The translations under genes were made by a program, and so were the position numbers. A stretch of DNA of 16,523 nt, from the NCBI GenBank assembly GCA_003154135.1, contig PMCN01000152.1:797-17319 (forward strand), given 5' to 3'. Positions 14,981 to 16,523 of the stretch are shown here, one piece after another (the first letter of the stretch is position 1; the number at the start of each line of letters is the position of its first letter). The stretch is from Acidimicrobiaceae bacterium (lineage in GTDB: Bacteria; Actinomycetota; Acidimicrobiia; Acidimicrobiales; Ilumatobacteraceae). The notes under the pieces were generated by a model that saw only the letters and a program-made list of their open reading frames with translations, searched no databases and was not told the origin of the DNA.

Positions 14981-16523
14981 GTGCGCGTGCATGGACCTGA
15001 GCGGCTGGCGGGACAGGGGCTCGACCCCGAGCAGTTCGAATCGGGCGACCGTGCCATCCACGCGCTGCTCACGGATCCGGTGGTGGGCGAGCAGGTCGAC
15101 CTGGTGCTCACGTGGCGCGCCGGGTTGCACGGCGACGAGGGTGCGTACGAGGTGTGGGCCGCCCGCGGAATGGTTCGCTTCCGCCGCCTGGTCGACGACG
15201 CCGGTGCGTTGCACTTCGAGGTGCTGGAAGTGGTGGGCGAGAACCCGATCGAACGGCAGGACGAGCTGGCATTGGCCACCCTCGTCGCGGAGCAGGCGGC
15301 GGCCGAGCGATCGGGCTTCGACCCGGTCGACGCGTCGCGGCGGTTCATCGCGCCGGCCGAGCAGACGTACCCGTTCGGGTACGAACGAGCCGCCCAGCTG
15401 TTCGACTCGCCACACGCGCCCGACCTGGCCGTGTCGCCCCGCGACTGGTGCTCCGGCAGCCAGCCCGGCACGCACGGGGCCCTGCACGTGCGCCAGGCGC
15501 GGGCTCCGCTGTGGTTCAGCGGTCGCGGTGTGCGCGTGGGGCATCACGAGCTGGCGGCGCGCTCGGTCGACATCGCGCCCACGTGCCTCGCGGCCCTCGG
15601 CTTCCCCACGGTGCTGGGCGTCGGTCCCGCGGGCACGCCGGCCGACGTGTACCTCGCCCGTCAGGACGGCCGCGTGCTGCGCGAGGTGCTCGATCCGCAA
15701 GGGCCTCCTCCGGCACGCCTCTACGTGTTCCTGCTCGACGGCATGCACCAGACCGAGCTCGACGACCGGTTGGCCCGCGATCCCGATGGGCTCGCGAACC
15801 TGCGTCGCCTGCGCGATCGGGCCGCGGTGCTCGCCGGTGGGTCGATCGTGAACTTCCCGTCGATCACGTGGCCCAGCCACACCACCATCGTCACGGGCAC
15901 GTGGTGCGGTCACCACGACGTGGTGAACCCCACCTACTACCTGCGCGACCAGCGCGAGACGGTGTCGCCGCAAGGCCTTCAAGTGGGCACCGAGCGGTTC
16001 GCCAACGCGGCTGTCGAGAGCCTCCACGAGGCCTTCCAACGGGTGCACGACGACGCGTTCACGGCAGCCATCCACGCGCCGTTCGGCCGTTCGGCCACGC
16101 ACGCCGTGCTCGAGGGCCGCAACCTGTGCGACCGCTCGCGTGTGAAGGCGCTCACGGCCGACCTCGCTGCCGACATGAACCCGCGCTGGGCGATCGAGCA
16201 CCCTGCCGTCGCGTCGGAGTCGCTGCTCGACACCCGCGGCCTGGCCCAGGTGATCGAGCTGTTCACGCGCGGCGACATCCCGGTGCCGGTGTTCGTGTAC
16301 CACGAGCTCGCCGTCACCGACGGCGCAGGGCACGAGTACGGCCCTCACGACCCCGGCTTGGCCGACGCCCTCACCGAGACCGACATCCGCATCGGCCGCG
16401 TGCTGGCGCTGCTCGACGAGCGTGGCCTGTTCGACGACACGCTGTTCGTGGTGAGCGCCGATCACGGCATGGCGCCTCAGGACGTGTCGTTGCACGCGAA
16501 CCCGTCGGCTCACGTGCTCGACG
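14981..16523 (+). CDS. Alkaline-phosphatase-superfamily phosphodiesterase/nucleotide pyrophosphatase, 3' end outside window
   Basis: The frame is open from GTG 14981 to the right edge (514 residues visible). The region from about residue 245 holds the type I phosphodiesterase signature in order: FLLDGMH with metal ligand Asp253; SITWPSHTTIVTG with the nucleophile Thr296; DGAGHEYGPH with Asp447 and His451; and SADHGM with Asp494 and His495. These residues bind two zinc ions and cleave phosphodiester or pyrophosphate bonds. The N-terminal part is unusual: residues about 140-209 (DWCSGSQPGTHGALHV, RAPLWFSGRGV, RSVDIAPTCLAALGFP) look like the segment that normally ends the catalytic domain and supplies the last metal-binding His (here His165). 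It may be a permuted domain or a duplicated partial one. No signal peptide is seen. The C-terminus is not available, so whether a second copy of the GxHG segment follows is unknown. Confidence 0.85.
   Translation, partial: MRVHGPERLAGQGLDPEQFESGDRAIHALLTDPVVGEQVDLVLTWRAGLHGDEGAYEVWAARGMVRFRRLVDDAGALHFEVLEVVGENPIERQDELALATLVAEQAAAERSGFDPVDASRRFIAPAEQTYPFGYERAAQLFDSPHAPDLAVSPRDWCSGSQPGTHGALHVRQARAPLWFSGRGVRVGHHELAARSVDIAPTCLAALGFPTVLGVGPAGTPADVYLARQDGRVLREVLDPQGPPPARLYVFLLDGMHQTELDDRLARDPDGLANLRRLRDRAAVLAGGSIVNFPSITWPSHTTIVTGTWCGHHDVVNPTYYLRDQRETVSPQGLQVGTERFANAAVESLHEAFQRVHDDAFTAAIHAPFGRSATHAVLEGRNLCDRSRVKALTADLAADMNPRWAIEHPAVASESLLDTRGLAQVIELFTRGDIPVPVFVYHELAVTDGAGHEYGPHDPGLADALTETDIRIGRVLALLDERGLFDDTLFVVSADHGMAPQDVSLHANPSAHVLD

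Overview
The window is a GC-rich, gene-dense chromosomal stretch from a high-GC Gram-positive bacterium, most likely an actinobacterium of the Acidimicrobiia (Ilumatobacter-like). The basis is codon use with G/C at third positions, GTG starts, many TAnnnT boxes 6-8 nt ahead of start codons (the actinobacterial leaderless pattern), Streptomyces-type tripeptidyl-aminopeptidase-like lipoproteins, and C-terminal LDTR...NLTAV...CG...VDV repeats that I associate with secreted acidimicrobial proteins. The taxon is an inference. No phage, insertion sequence, CRISPR array or plasmid feature was seen.

Layout. Bases 1-691 (minus): the N-terminal part of a DUF4388-like protein running off the left edge into a Glu-Pro repeat tail. 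788-875: tRNA-Ser(CGA), followed by a strong hairpin. 1026-3221 (plus): a secreted DUF4185/beta-propeller-like protein with three C-terminal cysteine-paired repeats. 3244-6368 (minus): two tandem paralogous exported alpha/beta-hydrolase peptidases. 6414-8276 (plus, divergent from the peptidases): a fused ABC exporter. 8342-10973 (plus): rmuC, xseA and xseB, a DNA-repair group in which xseA and xseB overlap by 4 bases. 11044-12108 (plus): a polyprenyl diphosphate synthase. 12136-13712 (minus): two alpha/beta hydrolases overlapping by 4 bases, the second without a recognisable nucleophile serine. 13768-14133 (plus): a small LysM lipoprotein. 14218-14916 (plus): an aspartyl/asparaginyl beta-hydroxylase-like oxygenase with an operator-like inverted repeat ahead of it. 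14981 to the right edge (plus): an alkaline-phosphatase-superfamily phosphodiesterase whose motif order looks permuted or duplicated.

Most of the window is housekeeping or envelope function and is not one pathway. Genes that act together are xseA/xseB (two subunits of exonuclease VII, with the nuclease-related RmuC just upstream), the two peptidases (probably peptide scavenging outside the membrane), and the coupled hydrolase pair. No complete new defence or biosynthetic system is visible. The points most worth a second look are the window-wide leaderless promoter pattern, the swapped motif order in the phosphodiesterase, the serine-less hydrolase translationally coupled to an intact one, and the repeat architecture ahead of the oxygenase gene.
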